Shown here: one piece after another, positions 1 through 8,174 of the stretch | Position numbering within the stretch: the stretch's first letter is position 1 | How the letters are laid out: every line of letters starts with the position of its first letter | Assembly: GCA_019116705.1 (NCBI GenBank) | Contig: DXBF01000016.1 | Span: forward strand, 1 to 50,740 | Direction: 5' to 3' | DNA: 50,740 bases | Source of the DNA: Candidatus Gemmiger avistercoris | Lineage (GTDB): Bacteria > Bacillota > Clostridia > Oscillospirales > Ruminococcaceae | Notes under the pieces: model-generated | The model's database searches: none | What the model was told of the DNA's origin: nothing | What the model saw: only the letters and a program-made list of their open reading frames with translations | Program-made: the position numbers and the translations under genes

Positions 1-879
1 AACTTTGCCAACATCCAGCGCACCACCCGCCGCAAGCTGCCCTTCGGCGTCTGCCAGGTGGGCAAGGCGTTCCGCAACGAGATCACCCCCGGCAACTTCA
101 CCTTCCGCACCCGTGAGTTCGAGCAGATGGAGTGCGAGTTTTTCTGCAAACCCGGCACCGACCTGGAATGGTTCGCCTATTGGAAGGACACCTGCAAGAA
201 CTGGCTGCTGAGCCTGGGCATCAAGGAAGAGAACCTGCGCCTGCGCGACCACGAGGCCGCCGAACTGGCTTTCTACTCCCGCGCCACCACCGACATCGAG
301 TACGCTTTCCCCTTCACCGACTGGGGCGAGCTGTGGGGCATCGCCGACCGCACCGACTACGACCTGGGCCGCCATCAGGAAGCTTCCGGCAAGAGCCTGG
401 AATACTTCGACCCCGAGACCAACGAGCACTACATCCCTTACGTCATCGAGCCGTCCCTGGGCTGCGACCGCGTGGCGCTGGCCTTCCTGTGCGAAGCCTA
501 CGACGAGGAGCATCTGGTGGACGCCAAAGGCAAGGAGGACGTGCGCACCGTGCTGCGCCTGCACCCCTTCCTGGCCCCCTTCAAGTGCGCGGTGCTGCCG
601 CTTTCCAAGAAGCTGTCCGGCAAGGCCATGGAGATCCGCAACGAACTGGCCAAAGATTTCATGGTGGACTTTGACGACGCCGGTTCCATCGGCAAGCGCT
701 ACCGCCGCCAGGACGAGATCGGCACGCCGCTGTGCATCACGGTGGACTTCCAGACCGTGGGCGACGACAAGACCGAGGCCGACAACTGCGTGACCGTCCG
801 CGACCGCGACACCATGGAGCAGATCCGCCTGCCCATCGCTGAGCTGAAGGACTACATCGCCAAAAAGATCGCGTTCTGA
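1..879 (+). CDS. glyS: Glycyl-tRNA synthetase, C-terminal part (5' end outside window)
   Basis: Class II aminoacyl-tRNA synthetase that charges tRNA-Gly in the cytoplasm. The reading frame is open from base 1, so the gene starts upstream of the window. Motif 2 is visible early (FRNEI, then [14 protein letters not shown]) and motif 3 follows ([13 protein letters not shown]). After these comes an anticodon-binding domain beginning near [15 protein letters not shown] and containing [13 protein letters not shown]. This is the dimeric alpha2-type GlyRS common in Firmicutes and eukaryotes. A strong terminator follows within 30 nt of the stop codon. It is the only gene on this strand until merR. Confidence 0.96.
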   Translation, partial: NFANIQRTTRRKLPFGVCQVGKAFRNEITPGNFTFRTREFEQMECEFFCKPGTDLEWFAYWKDTCKNWLLSLGIKEENLRLRDHEAAELAFYSRATTDIEYAFPFTDWGELWGIADRTDYDLGRHQEASGKSLEYFDPETNEHYIPYVIEPSLGCDRVALAFLCEAYDEEHLVDAKGKEDVRTVLRLHPFLAPFKCAVLPLSKKLSGKAMEIRNELAKDFMVDFDDAGSIGKRYRRQDEIGTPLCITVDFQTVGDDKTEADNCVTVRDRDTMEQIRLPIAELKDYIAKKIAF

Positions 880-903
880 TCTTACTTTTTCCCGCAATGA
901 CGG

Positions 904-942
904 CCGGCCCCTCCGGGCAAAACCCGGAGGGGCCGGTTTTTT
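904..942 (+). terminator. Rho-independent terminator of glyS
   Basis: A perfect 14-bp stem (904-917 with 923-936) with loop CAAAA is followed by T6 at 937-942. It lies between the convergent glyS and mazF genes. The T tract serves the rightward direction only. Confidence 0.93.
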
Positions 943-950
943 GTGCCGCC

Positions 951-1328
951 TCAAAAATTCGAGCCGTCGCTGCGGATGTTCTGGCTTTCCAACCCCATCG
1001 AAACGCCCAGCGCTTCGTCCACCCGGCGCATATCGTCGGGCGGGATGCGGCCCGCGCGCTCCCGCAGGCGGCGTTTGTCCAGCGTGCGGATCTGCTCGGT
1101 GAGCACGATGCTGTCCTTGCTCAGACCGCAGCGGTCTGCGCGCACGCTGATGTGGGTGGGCAGGCGGTTTTTGTCCTGGCGGCTGGTGATGGCCGCCGCG
1201 ATGACAGTCGGGCTGTGCCGGTTCCCGATCTCATTCTGGATGATAAGTACCGGCCGGATCCCGCCCTGCTCCGATCCCACCACCGGGCTCAGGTCGGCGT
1301 AAAATACTTCGCCTCTGTGCACTTCCAT
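951..1328 (-). CDS. mazF: MazF/PemK-family endoribonuclease toxin, no antitoxin gene visible
   Basis: The 125-residue protein has the MazF/NdoA fold signature: GEVFYADLSPVVGSEQGGIR near the N-terminus, RPVLIIQNEIGN, and the C-terminal segment LTEQIRTLDKRRL. Family members are single-strand, sequence-specific mRNA interferases. The ATG at 1328 is preferred over an upstream TTG at 1334 because AGGAGG sits 8 nt before it. Only 53 nt separate it from the acyltransferase gene upstream, which is too little room for the usual MazE/NdoAI antitoxin. In many Firmicutes ndoA lies near acpS and alr; acpS is nearby here, but alr and the antitoxin are not. The family call is firm; whether it is toxic is not known. 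Confidence 0.92.
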   Translation of the reverse strand: MEVHRGEVFYADLSPVVGSEQGGIRPVLIIQNEIGNRHSPTVIAAAITSRQDKNRLPTHISVRADRCGLSKDSIVLTEQIRTLDKRRLRERAGRIPPDDMRRVDEALGVSMGLESQNIRSDGSNF

Positions 1329-1381
1329 AACCAAGACCTCCTCTCGTCTTCTACTCTTAGTATAAGCGGGAGGAGGCCGTT

Positions 1382-2470
1382 TTAATCACGGGGAGCCAGC
1401 CGGGCGGCCAGGGCGTCCCCTTTTTCGCAAAGCGCGCGGAACCAGCGGCTGTTTTCCAGCGGGCGCATGACCAGCGCCGTGCGCGCCGAGTCGATGAGCG
1501 CCCCGGCGGCAAAGACCGCCGCCACCACGAACAGCGCGTAGGGCACCGAGCCCCGGTGCGCCTGGGCCTGGAACACGCCGTTCCACAAAAAGTCCCGGAA
1601 CGCCGGGATCTGGTGCAGGATATAGACGCCCAGGGTGGTGCCCGCCAGGGCGTTGATCCACCGGCGGCAGCCCAGATCCAGCCCCTGGAACAGGAAGAAG
1701 AGCGCCAGCGCCGCCAGCAGGTTGGGCAGCGCCCCCAGCCCGGTACGGTAGTAGGCGACGTACTGGAACGCCTTGCTGCCGGTAAGGCCCTGCCACTCCA
1801 GCCAGGCCCGCGCCGCCGTATTCAGCAGCGGCAGGCCCAGCCCCAGCGCCAGCGCCGCAGCGCGGCGGCGCAGCAGCACAGAAAGGCGGTTGTCGGGGTA
1901 GCGGCGCAGATAAGCCACCAGCAGGTATTCATACAAAAACATCCAGACCAGGTCGCTGACCGCACCGTCCTCGGCAAAAAGGGTAGGGTACGCGATCAGC
2001 GGCAGGGCCAGCGCCAACAGCAATCCGCGGTGGGCGCCGCGGGGCAGGCCGTGGAGGATGCGCGCCAGCAGCGGCATGCAGACCAGCAGGGTCAGATAAT
2101 CCGAAATGAACCACAGCTGCCGGGTGGAGGCCGGGAACAGCGCCCAGCGCAGCGCCCCGAAGGAGACGTCCAGCCCCCCCAGCGCGCAGAGCACCGTGAC
2201 CGGCACGGTGTACAGCCACAGCGAAAGCCACAGCGAAAGCGGGCGGCGGGTGCGGAAAGGCTGTTCACACAGGAACCAGCAGCCGATACAGACAAAGACG
2301 CTGCAGGCGATGCGCGAACCGCACCCGATCAGGCTGAACGCGAAGGAGGACGGCAGGGTGCTGTAATCCGCGATGCCGCCCTGGCCGGTCAGGTGGTCCC
2401 CGATGATGAGCAGCATGCACAGGATGCGCAGCAGTTCCAGATTGCTGGCCCGCGTTGTTTTGGCGGACAT
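1382..2470 (-). CDS. Membrane-bound acyltransferase, acyltransferase-3 family
   Basis: This 362-residue protein of about ten hydrophobic segments begins with the family signature RASNLELLRILCMLLIIGDH, whose final His is the usual catalytic residue. A WFISDYL-like segment near mid-protein and HQIPAFRDF late in the protein also fit the family. Such enzymes O-acylate exopolysaccharides, peptidoglycan or wall glycopolymers, and the acceptor cannot be read from sequence. It starts 3 nt after the acpS stop codon, with a GGGGAG ribosome site overlapping the end of acpS, so it is co-transcribed. It occupies the slot between acpS and mazF where other Firmicutes often carry alr and the antitoxin gene. 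Confidence 0.85.
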   Translation of the reverse strand: MSAKTTRASNLELLRILCMLLIIGDHLTGQGGIADYSTLPSSFAFSLIGCGSRIACSVFVCIGCWFLCEQPFRTRRPLSLWLSLWLYTVPVTVLCALGGLDVSFGALRWALFPASTRQLWFISDYLTLLVCMPLLARILHGLPRGAHRGLLLALALPLIAYPTLFAEDGAVSDLVWMFLYEYLLVAYLRRYPDNRLSVLLRRRAAALALGLGLPLLNTAARAWLEWQGLTGSKAFQYVAYYRTGLGALPNLLAALALFFLFQGLDLGCRRWINALAGTTLGVYILHQIPAFRDFLWNGVFQAQAHRGSVPYALFVVAAVFAAGALIDSARTALVMRPLENSRWFRALCEKGDALAARLAPRD

Positions 2471-2473
2471 GGT

Positions 2474-2863
2474 TCACTCCCCTTTTGGCCGGCGGCTTTC
2501 CAGCAGCACGATCGCTTCAGCCAGCCCTTTTTCATGGGTCAGGCTGACGTGTACCGTCAGCCCGCGCTGTTCGGCCCAGGCCGCGGCCCGGCCCCCCAGC
2601 GCAAAATAGGGCGCGCCGTTCGGCGCCCGCAGCAGGGCCAGGTCCGTCAGGGCAAAACCGCCCAGCCCCGTCCCCGCCGCTTTGAGAAAGGCTTCTTTGG
2701 CGGCAAAGTTGGCGGCAGCCGTCTCGCAGCGGCGGCTGCCGGAAAGCCCGCCCAGCAGTTCCTGTTCCGCCGGAGCGAACACATGGTCGCAGAACGCCTG
2801 CCGCTGCAGGCATTTTTCCATCCGCTGCGCTTCACACAGGTCGATGCCGACGCCCTGGATCAT
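2474..2863 (-). CDS. acpS: Holo-[acyl-carrier-protein] synthase
   Basis: The enzyme transfers 4'-phosphopantetheine from CoA to the serine of apo-ACP, activating fatty acid synthesis. The 129-residue protein has the N-terminal Mg-binding motif GVGIDLCE (residues 4-11, Asp8) and the second motif FAAKEAFLKAAGTGLGG. These are the two signatures of the trimeric AcpS class, and the length is typical. The start codon overlaps the end of the nitroreductase gene by 4 nt (ATGA), which indicates translational coupling. Confidence 0.96.
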   Translation of the reverse strand: MIQGVGIDLCEAQRMEKCLQRQAFCDHVFAPAEQELLGGLSGSRRCETAAANFAAKEAFLKAAGTGLGGFALTDLALLRAPNGAPYFALGGRAAAWAEQRGLTVHVSLTHEKGLAEAIVLLESRRPKGE

Positions 2864-3390
2864 ACCTGCACCACGTAGTCCGGCTTGCGCGGTGCGGCCG
2901 CCTTGACGCCGCCCGGCGCCGGGTAGCCGAGGATGCAGTTGCCCACGCCGCGGTAGCGTTCGGGGTCAAGGCCCCATTTGCGCAGGAGTTCCTTGCCTTC
3001 CCGCGTGTCGAACACTTCCCGGGCACGGTTGATCCAGCAGGAGCCCAGGCCGATGCTCGACGCCGCCAGCAGCAGATTGCCCAGCACCAGCGAACCGTCC
3101 TCCACCCAGGTGGGGATGGTATGGTCCGCCAGCACCACCAGCACGGCGGGCGCGCCGTAGAAGGGATCGCCGTCATGCCCCAGGACCGCGGCGTTCATTT
3201 GGGACAGACGGTCCCGCGTGGCTTTATCCTGCACGGCGACGATCACCGGGCTCTGACGGTTCATGGCCGTGGGGGCCCAGGTGCCGGCTTCCAGCACAGC
3301 CTGCAGTTCCTCGGGCCGGATCTGTTCCGGCCGGTAGGCGCGGCAGCTGCGCCGCGCAGCGATGGCGGACAAAACTTCATTCTGAATCAT
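2860..3390 (-). CDS. Nitroreductase-family flavoprotein
   Basis: FMN-dependent NAD(P)H oxidoreductase fold of 176 residues. The N-terminal IAARRSCRAYRPEQI carries the Arg-Ser-x-Arg flavin-phosphate motif. AGTWAPTAMNRQSP follows, and GLGSCWINRAREVF forms the typical central segment. A late GNCILGYPAPG contributes to FMN binding. The physiological substrate is unknown. Its stop overlaps the acpS start; upstream, 50 nt separate it from cca, so it probably belongs to the same leftward transcript. Confidence 0.9.
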   Translation of the reverse strand: MIQNEVLSAIAARRSCRAYRPEQIRPEELQAVLEAGTWAPTAMNRQSPVIVAVQDKATRDRLSQMNAAVLGHDGDPFYGAPAVLVVLADHTIPTWVEDGSLVLGNLLLAASSIGLGSCWINRAREVFDTREGKELLRKWGLDPERYRGVGNCILGYPAPGGVKAAAPRKPDYVVQV

Positions 3391-3440
3391 CCTGGTTCAA
3401 CCTCCTGTCAAGCAAAGCATAACGTGCCGCGGGGCAGCGG

Positions 3441-4814
3441 TCACGGGAAAGAACGGTCCAGTTCCCGGGCGGCGGCCAGCAGCGCCTCCCGGCGGTTGGG
3501 GATGCGTCCCTCCATCACGGCCCGCAGCAGCGCATGCAGCGCGTTCCCCACCGCAGGGCCGGAAAGTTCGCCGGCCTCCATCAGATCGGCGCCGTTGACT
3601 GCCAGCTGGCGGACCGTATAGCAGCCTTCTTTGGCCAGCACCGACATACGCGCTTCAAAAAACGAAACTTCCGCGCGGCGGCAGGCCACTTCCGCCGTGG
3701 GCGCATGGGCGTCCAGGTCGGCGTATTTCAGGGCGCACAGCCGCCGCAGGAACACCGGCCCGTAGCGGTTCAGGGCTTTGAGGATCGCCGTGTCCCCCAC
3801 CGGCACCGGGGCGTCATGGATGGCGATCAGTCCCGCCGCCCCCTCTACCAGATAAACCGGCGCTTTGAGGCGGCGCAGGATGGCCCGTGCCATGACGGCT
3901 CCGCGCTGGTTATGGCCCTTGAAATGGGCGATGCCGTCGGGCCCCACCGTGCGGCACGGGGGCTTGGCGATGTCGTGCAGGAAGGTGGCCCAGCACAGCA
4001 CCCGGGCCCCGCGGGTATCCTGCCCGCGCAGGTCCAGCGCCCCCACGGCGGCGGCCGTGTGCCGCCACACATCGTAGCAATGCCAGCGTCCGGGCTGACT
4101 GCAGCCGATGCAGGCGGCGATCTCCGGCACAGCGCCCGCCAGGATCGCGCCGTAGCGGTCCAGCGCCGCCCCCGCACCGGGAGCCGCCAGCAGGCCGTCC
4201 AGTTCGGCATAGACACGCTCGGCACTGACGGTCTGCAGTGTGTCCCGGGCAGCCAGCGCGGCAGCGGCCGTGGCCGGGTCCATCGCAAAATCCAGGCGCG
4301 CCGCAAAGCGGACCGCCCGCAGGATGCGCAGCGCGTCCTCCGCGAAACGGGCCGCCGGGTCGCCCACGCAGCGGATGATCCCCCCGGCCAGGTCGCGGCG
4401 GCCGCCGTGCAGGTCGATGACCCCTTCCCCGGGGGCGTAAGCCATGGCGTTGATGGTGAAGTCCCGCCGTGCCAGGTCCCCGGCCAGGTCGCCCACGAAG
4501 CGGACGCTTTCGGGGTGGCGGTGGTCGCGGTAAGCGCCGTCCTGCCGGTAGGTAGTGATCTCGTAGGGTTTGCCGTGCAGGACCACCCCCACCGTGCCGT
4601 GCTTGGCCCCGGTCAGGATCAGCCGCCGGTCCGCGAACAGGGCGCGGGTCTGTTCCGGGCGGGCCGAGGTGCAGATATCCCAATCGCCGGGCGTGCGGCC
4701 CAGCAGGCTGTCCCGCACGCAGCCGCCCACCACATAGGCGCTGTGCCCCGCAGCCCGCAGCGTCTGCAGCAGCCACAGGGCGTCGTTCGGCAGCCGGATG
4801 TTTTCCCGCTTCAT
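3441..4814 (-). CDS. cca: CCA tRNA nucleotidyltransferase (class II) with HD domain
   Basis: Adds or repairs the 3' CCA end of tRNAs. The N-terminal nucleotidyltransferase core shows GG at residues 30-31 (YVVGGCVRD), the metal-binding DWD at 44-46, and RRDFTINAMAY at about 116-126. The RNA-binding region contains EDALRILRAVRFAARL. A His-Asp pair at 280-281 (TFLHDIAK) marks an HD-like domain, as in many Gram-positive enzymes. The 457-residue length is usual. The ATG at 4814 is chosen over one at 4838 because GAAGGGGGGAAG lies just upstream of it. The upstream unknown gene ends 34 nt away. Confidence 0.94.
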   Translation of the reverse strand: MKRENIRLPNDALWLLQTLRAAGHSAYVVGGCVRDSLLGRTPGDWDICTSARPEQTRALFADRRLILTGAKHGTVGVVLHGKPYEITTYRQDGAYRDHRHPESVRFVGDLAGDLARRDFTINAMAYAPGEGVIDLHGGRRDLAGGIIRCVGDPAARFAEDALRILRAVRFAARLDFAMDPATAAAALAARDTLQTVSAERVYAELDGLLAAPGAGAALDRYGAILAGAVPEIAACIGCSQPGRWHCYDVWRHTAAAVGALDLRGQDTRGARVLCWATFLHDIAKPPCRTVGPDGIAHFKGHNQRGAVMARAILRRLKAPVYLVEGAAGLIAIHDAPVPVGDTAILKALNRYGPVFLRRLCALKYADLDAHAPTAEVACRRAEVSFFEARMSVLAKEGCYTVRQLAVNGADLMEAGELSGPAVGNALHALLRAVMEGRIPNRREALLAAARELDRSFP

Positions 4815-4848
4815 CTGCTTCCCCCCTTCGTCCGGCACAAGGCCGCGT

Positions 4849-5238
4849 TTACCCTTCGCGGTGCCACTCCTGCGTCAGATCCACCACGCAGGCCACGCTG
4901 CCCTCTTCCTCCTGCAAGGCGGCCACCTTGGCTTCGGCCTTTTCGGCATCGGTCATCCAGGTCAGGATGAAGAAATTTTCCGCCGGGACTTCGTAGTAGA
5001 CCCAGGCGCCGTCGGCGCGCAGCAGATCCGGCAGATGGTCCAGTTCCCCTTCCAGCAGGCCCTGGCCTTCCTCGCCGTAGATCATCTCGGGCCCCACCTG
5101 CAGCGAGTCGATGACCTTGATGCTGCTGTTGATGTAGGTGTCCCGGTCCACATGTTTGTCACTGTGTTCCCAGGCGCTGGCAAAAGCTTTGACCAGCAGT
5201 TCCCGGACTTCCAGTTTGTCGTCTCCCAACTGATACAT
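4849..5238 (-). CDS. Hypothetical protein, 129 aa
   Basis: I do not recognise this gene. The soluble acidic protein has no signal peptide or membrane segment. Its sequence suggests an alpha/beta fold, with a helix ELLVKAFASAWEHSDKH, then IKVIDSLQVGPEMIYGEEGQ, a strand-rich WVYYEVPAENFFILTWM, and a final helix plus strand SVACVVDLTQEWH. The ATG at 5238 is preferred to upstream in-frame codons because a purine-rich AGAGGG site precedes it and a promoter -10 lies just beyond. It appears to head the leftward operon that includes cca. It diverges from merR, so MerR control is conceivable but not shown. Confidence 0.75.
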   Translation of the reverse strand: MYQLGDDKLEVRELLVKAFASAWEHSDKHVDRDTYINSSIKVIDSLQVGPEMIYGEEGQGLLEGELDHLPDLLRADGAWVYYEVPAENFFILTWMTDAEKAEAKVAALQEEEGSVACVVDLTQEWHREG

Positions 5239-5273
5239 TTGCGTTTTCCCTCTTTTATCATAAATGTAAGAAC

Positions 5274-5282
5274 AGTATAGCA
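5274..5282 (-). promoter_or_regulatory. Extended -10 promoter for the 4849-5238 gene and cca operon
   Basis: On the minus strand the sequence TGCTATACT is an extended -10 element (TGn plus TATACT), about 36 nt before the chosen start codon. No good -35 hexamer is visible at the right distance. Confidence 0.5.
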
Positions 5283-5322
5283 CAAAACCGGGCCGTATGG
5301 TATGATTATTTGAAAAAAAGCC

Positions 5323-5353
5323 TTGACCTTCCAGTAGGTGCAGGGTGTACCAT
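5323..5353 (+). promoter_or_regulatory. MerR-type promoter with 19-bp spacer, upstream of merR
   Basis: TTGACC (5323-5328) and TACCAT (5348-5353) are separated by exactly 19 bp. An imperfect dyad, TGACCTTCCA-GTAGG-TGCAGGGTGT, sits inside this spacer. An over-long 19-bp spacer with an internal dyad is the hallmark of promoters activated by MerR-family DNA twisting, so autoregulation by the adjacent gene is likely. Confidence 0.72.
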
Positions 5354-5377
5354 GAGGGCAGGAAAGGAGGGTCGGTC

Positions 5378-6283
5378 ATGAATATCAAGCTCGCCTCGGA
5401 GCGCTCCGGCGTATCGAGCCGGAATATCCGCTACTATGAACAGGCCGGGCTGCTCCACCCGGACCGCGACCCCGAAAACGATTACCGCATCTACACCGAG
5501 GAGGATATCCGCACGCTGAAACTGATCCGCACACTGCGGATGCTGGACATGCCGCTGGAGGAGATCCGCGATGTGCTGGCCGGTTCCCTGCCGCTGCCGG
5601 AGGCCGCCGCCCGGCAGCAGGAACGGCTGCAGGCCCGGGCCCGGGAACTGGACAGCGCCATCCGTTTCTGCGGGGAACTGCGCCAGCGCAGCGTCACCGC
5701 CGCCGCGCTGGACGTGGACGCCTGCCTGACCCGCATCGCGGCGGACAACAGCAAGGGCTGGTTCAGCGGCTGGGCCGACGATTACCGCGCCATGGCGCGC
5801 GCGCAGCAGCGGCGGCACTTCACCTTCACGCCCGACGGCCCGGTGACCACCCCCGCCGAATTCACCGACGCCCTGTTCGCCTTTGCCAAAGAGCAGAAGC
5901 TGGAACTGGTGGTCACGCAGGAGGGCATGCAGCCCCATTTTACCATCGACGGCGTGGAGTACCGTGCCGCACGCGCCTACTACCCGGTGCGCGGAATTCC
6001 CACCGCCCGCATCCGCTGCACCCTCTGTGATCCCGATTTTGCGGAGGACGGCCTGCCCCCGGCCCGCCGCAAGCTGCTGGAACTGCTCCACTACAGCATG
6101 CCGGCGCTGTGCCTGGTGGCCGTGGGCCTGCTGTTCCTGATCCCCCGCGGCCTGCTGACCACCTGGTGGGGGATCGCGCTGCTCATTGCCTTTGCGGCCG
6201 CCGGGGTCAGCAGCAGTTGGTACAACCGCCGCTTCTTCTACAATGATAAGGACAACCAGCCGTTCCACGGCAAACGCCGCTGA
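5378..6283 (+). CDS. MerR-family transcriptional regulator with C-terminal membrane segments
   Basis: The N-terminal winged helix-turn-helix is typical: MNIKLASERSGVSSRNIRYY, then EDIRTLKLIRTLRMLDMPLE. A dimerisation helix follows at about residues 70-110. The central region (about 125-225) does not match a metal-binding tail I know; it could be a ligand-sensing domain. Residues about 240-285 form two hydrophobic segments separated by IPRGLLTTWWG, and a basic tail RRFFYNDK follows. This suggests a membrane-tethered regulator of 301 residues. AGGAAAGGAGG 7 nt upstream fixes the ATG at 5378. The promoter has a 19-bp spacer, which supports autoregulation. The signal sensed is unknown. Confidence 0.88.
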   Translation: MNIKLASERSGVSSRNIRYYEQAGLLHPDRDPENDYRIYTEEDIRTLKLIRTLRMLDMPLEEIRDVLAGSLPLPEAAARQQERLQARARELDSAIRFCGELRQRSVTAAALDVDACLTRIAADNSKGWFSGWADDYRAMARAQQRRHFTFTPDGPVTTPAEFTDALFAFAKEQKLELVVTQEGMQPHFTIDGVEYRAARAYYPVRGIPTARIRCTLCDPDFAEDGLPPARRKLLELLHYSMPALCLVAVGLLFLIPRGLLTTWWGIALLIAFAAAGVSSSWYNRRFFYNDKDNQPFHGKRR

Positions 6284-6292
6284 CGGACGCAC

Positions 6293-6329
6293 AAAGCCCG
6301 CCCCGGGCCGACGGCCCGGGGCGGGCTTT
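6293..6329. terminator. Bidirectional terminator between merR and the HAD phosphatase gene
   Basis: A perfect 17-bp inverted repeat (6293-6309 with 6313-6329) with a 3-nt loop begins with AAA and ends with TTT. It lies between two convergent genes and can serve both. Confidence 0.85.
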
Positions 6330-6338
6330 CCTCTGCTT

Positions 6339-6995
6339 TTATCCATGTAAGAGCATCGCGTGCAGGTCGGCCACCGTACCGGCCAGCGCCACAGCCCCCG
6401 CCGCATGGAGTTCCGCGGCGCTGCCGTAGCCGTACAGCGCGCCGATGCAGGGCAGGCCGTTGCGGGCGGCCCCTTTGACGTCGTGCTCGCGGTCGCCCAC
6501 CATCACGGTATGCTGCAGATCGGTGACGCCGGCAGTTTCCAATGCGTAGGCGATGACGTCGCCTTTGTCGGTACGCCGCTCGTCGATGGTCGCCCCGCAG
6601 ATGGCGTCGAAATACCCTTCCAGCGAAAAATGCTCCATGATGCGCCGTGCAAAGACTTCGGGCTTGCTGGTGGCCATGACCACCCTGCGCCCCGCGCCTT
6701 TCAAAGCGGCCAGCAGGGCCGGGATGCCGGGGTAGACTTCGTTCTCGAAAATGCCTTTCGCGGGGTAGTATTCCCGGAAAGCCTCCACCGCCCGCCGGGT
6801 CCCGGCCTCGTCCAGATGCAGATACTCCTGAAAGGAGGCGGGCAGCGGCGGGCCGAGGAAGCGGCGCAGGACCGCTTCTTCCGGCAGGGGCAGTTCCAGT
6901 TTGCGGCAGGCATACCGCACCGAGTTGAGGATGCCGGGGGCGGAATCGGTAAGCGTGCCGTCCAGGTCGAACAGGATGGTCTGATACTGCTGCAT
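6339..6995 (-). CDS. HAD-superfamily hydrolase, phosphoglycolate phosphatase-like
   Basis: Motif I is FDLDGTLTDS, with the nucleophile Asp10 and acid/base Asp12. The cap domain follows (residues about 16-80). Motif II is VVMATSKPE and motif IV is VMVGDREHDVKGA. This places the 218-residue protein in the Gph/PpaX-like branch with an alpha-helical cap. The natural substrate, whether phosphoglycolate, pyrophosphate or a sugar phosphate, cannot be decided. It starts 9 nt after the glycosyltransferase stop codon, so the two genes form one transcript. Confidence 0.9.
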   Translation of the reverse strand: MQQYQTILFDLDGTLTDSAPGILNSVRYACRKLELPLPEEAVLRRFLGPPLPASFQEYLHLDEAGTRRAVEAFREYYPAKGIFENEVYPGIPALLAALKGAGRRVVMATSKPEVFARRIMEHFSLEGYFDAICGATIDERRTDKGDVIAYALETAGVTDLQHTVMVGDREHDVKGAARNGLPCIGALYGYGSAAELHAAGAVALAGTVADLHAMLLHG

Positions 6996-7004
6996 GGCGC
7001 TCCC

Positions 7005-8024
7005 TCAGTTGAATTTGAACAGTTTCTGAGCAATGCGGTAGCCGCCGATGCTGAGCTTGCAGCCCAGCCAGCCCGGCAGATTGCACCCCTGGGCCACCGA
7101 ATGGCGGCACCGGCGGTAGAGCCGCTCGTCGTGGGCTTTGAGGTCGGCCCAGAGCCGGCGGCGCTTTTCCAGCGCCTCGCCGCTGCCATCCAGCGCCAGG
7201 AAGATGCTGGAGATCGCCATCATCATCGAGAAATAGTTGAGCATATAGGCCCGCAGCTTTTCCTGTTCCGGCGGCAGCGCGAACACATCCACCGCGTCCA
7301 TCATCAGCCGGGTGACCCGCAGCTGCTGGTCCACCCGCTTGATCATGTTTTTCTCGTTGACGCTCTGGTCCTCCCGCCCGATGAAGTAGCGGTAAAGATC
7401 CAGGTTGAGATAGTAGATCGTGTTGACCTGGGGCAGCGGCTGGTAGACGAACAGGTTATCCACGTAGAAGGTATGCTTGGGCAGTTCCATGCCGCTGGCG
7501 CGCAGCACCTCGGTGCGGTAGATGACGCTGTGCATCAGGATGTTTTTGTTGGGCGGGAACTTGCCGATCTCGCCCCAGTGGAACACGCGGTTTTCCGGCA
7601 GGATGCCGGTGTAGTCCACCACGTTGCGGGTATTGTCCGCCACATGCTCGTAAACATAGTTGGCCATCAGCAGGTCGATCCGCCCCTCCCCTTCCGCATG
7701 GCTGCGCAGCACGTCCATGACTTTGGGCAGGGCTTCGGTGTCCAGCCAGTCGTCCGAATCCACCACCTTGAAGAAAACGCCTGCGGCGTGGCGGACGCCC
7801 TGGTTGACGCCCTCGCCGTGGCCGCCGTTCTCCTGATGGATGACCCGCACGATGCCGGGGTACTTTTCCGCGTAGGCATCGGCGATCCTGCCGGTGTCGT
7901 CGGTGGAGCCGTCGTCCACCAGGATGATCTCCGCCTCCGGCCCCGCGGGCAGCAGCGTTTCGATGCAGCGGTCCATGTAGGCGGCGGAGTTATAGCAGGG
8001 CACAGTAAAAGTGATCAGTTTCAT
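7005..8024 (-). CDS. Family 2 glycosyltransferase
   Basis: GT-A fold enzyme with the nucleotide-sugar motifs EIILVDDGSTDDT (residues 32-44) and the metal-binding VVDSDDWLD (88-95), preceded by ITFTVPCYNSAAYMD at the N-terminus. The C-terminal half is helical and has no membrane anchor. It probably builds a surface polysaccharide or glycolipid; donor and acceptor are unknown. The ATG at 8024 is chosen because AGAAGGAG stands just upstream; an upstream in-frame extension to 8057 has no ribosome site. A good promoter lies at 8077-8105. Confidence 0.92.
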   Translation of the reverse strand: MKLITFTVPCYNSAAYMDRCIETLLPAGPEAEIILVDDGSTDDTGRIADAYAEKYPGIVRVIHQENGGHGEGVNQGVRHAAGVFFKVVDSDDWLDTEALPKVMDVLRSHAEGEGRIDLLMANYVYEHVADNTRNVVDYTGILPENRVFHWGEIGKFPPNKNILMHSVIYRTEVLRASGMELPKHTFYVDNLFVYQPLPQVNTIYYLNLDLYRYFIGREDQSVNEKNMIKRVDQQLRVTRLMMDAVDVFALPPEQEKLRAYMLNYFSMMMAISSIFLALDGSGEALEKRRRLWADLKAHDERLYRRCRHSVAQGCNLPGWLGCKLSIGGYRIAQKLFKFN

Positions 8025-8076
8025 GAGGATACTCCTTCTGGCAGGGCGGCGCGGCACGCCGCCTGATTACAGATAT

Positions 8077-8105
8077 AGAATACCCTGTTTTGCGCAAAAA
8101 TACAA
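8077..8105 (-). promoter_or_regulatory. Promoter of the glycosyltransferase-phosphatase operon
   Basis: On the minus strand, TTGTAT (8100-8105) and TATTCT (8077-8082) are 17 bp apart, a sigma-A-type arrangement about 50 nt upstream of the start codon. Confidence 0.6.
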
Positions 8106-8110
8106 GACGC

Positions 8111-8149
8111 AAAATGCCCCGTGCCGATGCGGGCGCGCATCGGCACGGG
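8111..8149 (-). terminator. Terminator after the 45-aa microprotein gene
   Basis: A perfect 14-bp stem (8118-8131 with 8136-8149) with a tetraloop is followed on the minus strand by CATTTT. It lies just downstream of the stop codon at 8175, so this small transcript ends before the glycosyltransferase promoter. Confidence 0.82.
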
Positions 8150-8174
8150 ACATGCTTACCGGGGATGATGGGTC

